64,000 nt of DNA from Laetiporus sulphureus 93-53 (Eukaryota > Basidiomycota > Agaricomycetes > Polyporales > Laetiporaceae), in NCBI RefSeq assembly GCF_001632365.1, contig NW_024468519.1, positions 196,831-260,830 on the forward strand. Direction: 5' to 3'. The stretch's first letter is position 1. Each line of letters starts with the position of its first letter. The translations under genes were made by a program, and so were the position numbers. Shown here in pieces: positions 61,122 to 64,000 of the stretch. Under the pieces are notes generated by a model, which ran no database searches, was not told the origin of the DNA, and worked only from the letters and a program-made list of their open reading frames with translations.

Positions 61122-61454
61122 CGGATCAACCTTGGTGGGTCTGGGAGGATGGGGGATGTACTTGGAGGTTGTTGTGAATTCAAACCGGACGACTGCTCCT
61201 GAGAGTGAAGAGCGACTGGGGCATCGGACGGTTTGAAGGGGAGCAGGCAAGTAGCGGTAGCGGAAAACTTACGCTTGGATAGTGTAGCACGGCGCTCGAT
61301 CGCTTGAGCTTCCGAGTTGGATGCGCTTGGCTTCCTCCTCCTCACGAATGACTGAGAGAATGTCTTCAACTGGAACCTTGATGTCTAGTTTGGCCAGTGC
61401 AGCCTCGAGTGAGTCGACAGAGACGACTTGAAGACCTGGAAGAGGAGCCGACAT
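61077..61454 (-). CDS. Candidate two-exon gene, 106 residues, unknown
   Basis: ATG 61454 opens an exon (61273-61454) with MSAPLPGLQVVSVDSLEAAL and KVPVEDILSVIREEEEAKR. A strong gtaagt donor and a cag acceptor (intron 61216-61272, 57 nt) join it in frame to 61077-61215, ending KERRRRLLYLIK. The join restores an open frame with protein-like composition. Not recognised. Its tail overlaps the plus-strand candidate. Confidence 0.3.
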
Positions 61455-61661
61455 GCCGAGTACGAGCAGCAAATCGAGATGGCGATCAACCGTTTGGAAA
61501 ATAAGTGTAGCGCCGCACTGAAGAGGGTCTTGCCTTTGACCGATCGGAGATCGAACAAATGAAAGGGCGGCAGAGGCTGGCGCCGCGGAAAAAGCCGAGC
61601 GGAGATCGAACAACCTAAGACGCTCGTCTTTAATGGTCTGGGAACGAGACTGGTTCACTTG

Positions 61662-61755
61662 TAAGCAATTATTCTATTTACCCTTCGGTTTGTGCGAGCG
61701 ACAGCAATGCCTGATATTTTTCGTAACAATCATACGAGAAGTTGACTATCGCCTC
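61662..61755 (+). repeat. Diverged direct repeat, copy B
   Basis: Second copy of the repeat at 60268-60365. On the minus strand the region is open as NFSYDCYEKYQALLSLAQ, and copy A shows a stop-broken version of NFS..YEKY, so a decayed coding segment is possible. Confidence 0.45.
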
Positions 61756-62958
61756 CAGGTTCTCAGTTGGCTTTCTCAGGCAAGTAAGACCATGCTTCCT
61801 TTCATTGGTATAAAAGCTGTATTTGCTCTGTCTCGATTCAATGCACAGGCTAAACAAATTTACTGTTGTCGTTATCACAATGATATGATCGTCGTGATTA
61901 ACGAAGCTCATAGCATTGACGTGTCCCGGACCCCACGGCAGAGATAACGAATAACATCGGACGCAGCTCGCGGCTCGGGAATTAACCCGCGAAGCAAAAG
62001 ATGCGCATCGGAAGTCATTAAAACAACATGAATGACACATTATTTGACATAATGGGACTCCAGGATTGGTTGCGGCCTGGCTGAAGGACATTGTCAGTGC
62101 GGATGCGCCAGCCCACGAAGTTTCTGGGAGAAAACTTGCCGGAACACTTGTTCATCTAAGACGGCCCCGTGGTGTCTCGCGGTCAGCTAGCGGCTGCATG
62201 TAGCCGCCACGCTCCTACCACACAGGGATTGGCCGTGCCTTCATGTCCTATTCCGGACGCTCGCGTAGACGACTGCACGAGGTCATACTTTCCCAGGTCA
62301 GTCGTAAATTACAGCTGCGGAGCTCACCAGCTATGCATAGTATTCATCAAGAAAAGAATTGGCCATCATGCAATGGTCGCGAATATTGCGTCTCCATTAT
62401 GAAAGTAAACTAATAGAACAGATATACCTTAACGGACATGTCGCTGATCTGATTTAACCAGCGACACAGCCGGCTTACTAAGACCGTGCCGCTATCATCT
62501 ACTTAACACTTAACGAATGACTATCGTTGCGGAATCGCTCAAGTGAGACTTCTGAGACATTGTCTTGATGATCCCTGGCAGAGATGCGTGTGTTTATGCT
62601 CCCCGCTTGAATGAACATTAACCATTAACTTCCCTGGATGTTGTGAATCAACAGCGGCTCGCGCAGGGCTGGAACGAGAAAAAAGGCCAAGCAGAAGCGG
62701 AAGAATATTAATTCACCAGCAACATTGATTCTCATGCATGCATTTTGATCGCGCCTTGTTGTGATGCGCCTGGTAACGTCGCAGTGTCGTGAGATGGTTG
62801 GCTTCCTGCCTGCAGCGTGAACTCCAAATTTCCGGAACTCGACCAACTCGCGCGGTGGCGGAGTCGTGCTTCCGTGCTGCTCGAGGGCAGCGGGCAGCAT
62901 ATGCGTTCCGTATATATGTCGGCTTACACTAGTGCTGCTGTCGGCAGGACTGACCAGC
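61756..62958. other. Gene-poor region
   Basis: About 1.2 kb with no recognisable gene; the last few hundred bases contain the dsRBD gene promoter. Confidence 0.4.
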
Positions 62959-63362
62959 ATGTCTAGCGGTAAGACAACTGACGGCTACTTGTGTTGTGTA
63001 CGTTTACTGACGTAGACGATGTTGCAGAGACTGGGACTGTCGACCTTAACAACTGTACCAGCTTAAGCATCCTACAGTAAGACTGCGCACTGATTATTGA
63101 TTTCAATAGATCTTCAATCTAAGGAGCTACTCTCTCAACTCAGTTGGGAGGAGTCCTTTACAGGCCCTCGCCACGCACCTGAATGGACCTCGGTGTGCAA
63201 GCGTCAGTATCTCTGCCTTTCGAATGTACGAGTACTCAACGAACCTGTGCAGTGTCGGGAGCGGTTATCGGCCGTGGAACCGGCAGCTCGAAACATGCCG
63301 CCCGAGACATGGCTGCCAAAGCTGCCCTGGAGCATCTCATGCAGGAAAATGCTGATGAGTGA
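62959..63362 (+). CDS. Small double-stranded-RNA-binding-domain protein
   Basis: Binds structured or double-stranded RNA. Four exons join in frame: 62959-62968, 63016-63054, 63110-63202 and 63253-63362 (introns 47, 55 and 50 nt), giving 83 residues that are almost entirely one dsRBD. The domain reads LNNYLQ, LSWEESFTGPRHAPEWTSVCK, AVIGRGTGSSKHAARDMAAKAAL; the conserved GP-H, W-S/T-C and SKHAARDMAAKAAL features are all present. The first exon is only 10 nt (MSS plus one base). No catalytic domain is attached. Stand-alone dsRBD proteins of this size are known in Agaricomycetes. Domain identity is very secure; function is not known. Confidence 0.88.
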
Positions 63363-64000
63363 AGTGCAGCCACGACGATGTTGACCTGTCCAGAGTATTG
63401 ACCCATTTCTAACATGTTTCGGCTATCATCGCTTGTTTTACCTTCATTGCTTCCTATGTTGTCGTTTCTTCGCCTGGCTATGCCCGGAGCATATTATTAG
63501 TTTTTTTCGCTGATCGTGGCATTCCTCCCTGGCATCTTCACCGCGTGGAGTCATTATTATCCGTGTTTGACCGGAAGTCCTCTACATTCGTTATCGCTGC
63601 AATAACTTGATACTCACGGGTCTTAACGTGGTCGTCCAGATCACGACCATCTAGTTCGTGTCAACGATGGTGTGACGGCGCCGATGCACACCGTCTAAGC
63701 ATAGTATATTCAGCTATGTGAACGTGACAACTTTTGGCTAGCCCCGGGTCAGTGTCCCCATTCAAATATGCCGCCAGTATCTAAAGCTTCGCGCCAGCCG
63801 CGATATGTTAAAACGAACAGACTATTCTTGCGCTATGCGGACATCTAGTGCGGATTCCGGTATTTGCCGCTGAAGCTGAAACGATTGACGCGCATCAAGT
63901 TACCAGGACAGGCGATATTTGTTCCGCGCTTACTTGTGACCCGGGTCCTCAATGATACATTTCATCATGTATTCCTTCAGAAAATTTCCTCCTGCACCGA
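63363..64000. other. Region downstream of the dsRBD gene
   Basis: About 640 bases to the window end with no recognisable gene. Confidence 0.4.

Noticed and set aside
63097..63384. A 95-residue single-exon protein
   Set aside because: It reads through a 50-nt intron; the spliced frame restores the dsRBD helix, the unspliced frame does not.

Overview
The window is nuclear DNA of a filamentous basidiomycete, most likely an Agaricomycete. The genes are split by many introns of about 47-60 nt, and the proteins are fungal: a Ski2-type helicase, IST1, a Rab5-type GTPase, a fungal G-protein beta subunit, COQ1, an NVJ2-type lipid transporter, a SIKE/FGFR1OP2-type STRIPAK subunit and a divergent basidiomycete homeodomain-like factor. 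There is no operon structure, no CRISPR array, no rRNA and no tRNA I could confirm. A 100-base run of N at 58231-58330 marks a scaffold gap.

Layout: calnexin (5' truncated, +, 65-2017); SKI2 helicase (-, 2207-7041); SAM-dependent methyltransferase (-, 8322-9809); about 3.2 kb without a recognisable gene; IST1 (-, 13036-14252); SH3-RasGEF (+, 15575-18145) convergent with a Rab5-type GTPase (-, 18637-19652); a Mei2-like RNA-binding protein (+, 19990-22884) divergent from the Rab; a LAMTOR2/Roadblock protein (+, 23227-23782); COQ1 (+, 24309-25877); a homeodomain-like regulator (+, 26216-27921); a 3.8-4.2 kb gene-poor stretch; a charged coiled-coil protein (+, 32091-34304); a SIKE-type protein (-, 34659-35969) divergent from an R3HCC1-like protein (+, 36627-37494); a 3.4 kb gene-poor stretch; a Ser/Thr-rich protein (+, 40911-42289); a small unknown (+, 42728-43624); NVJ2/TEX2-type (+, 44325-47797); a 1010-residue protein with three KLxxFG boxes (+, 48720-51995); a golgin-like coiled coil (-, 52171-55413); G-beta (-, 55998-57271). 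After the gap are two weak convergent candidate genes (60692-61454) and a small spliced double-stranded-RNA-binding protein (62959-63362) that no single long ORF reveals.

Functional threads: IST1, the Rab5-type GTPase, the LAMTOR2-type protein and an SH3-RasGEF lie within 11 kb and all touch endosome/vacuole traffic or small-GTPase signalling; NVJ2 and the golgin add membrane-contact and Golgi roles. SKI2, the Mei2-like protein, the R3HCC1-like protein and the dsRBD protein are RNA factors. I regard this grouping as suggestive only.

The most notable observations are a cluster of GC-AG introns, microexons (11 nt in IST1, 25 nt carrying the Rab P-loop, 10 nt starting the dsRBD gene), tandemly duplicated exons in the golgin together with a C-terminal CxxC plus hydrophobic PDZ-ligand tail, the KLxxFG box protein, and the hidden dsRBD gene. 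Exon joins were worked out by eye from splice sites, frame and family conservation; no transcript or database evidence was available.
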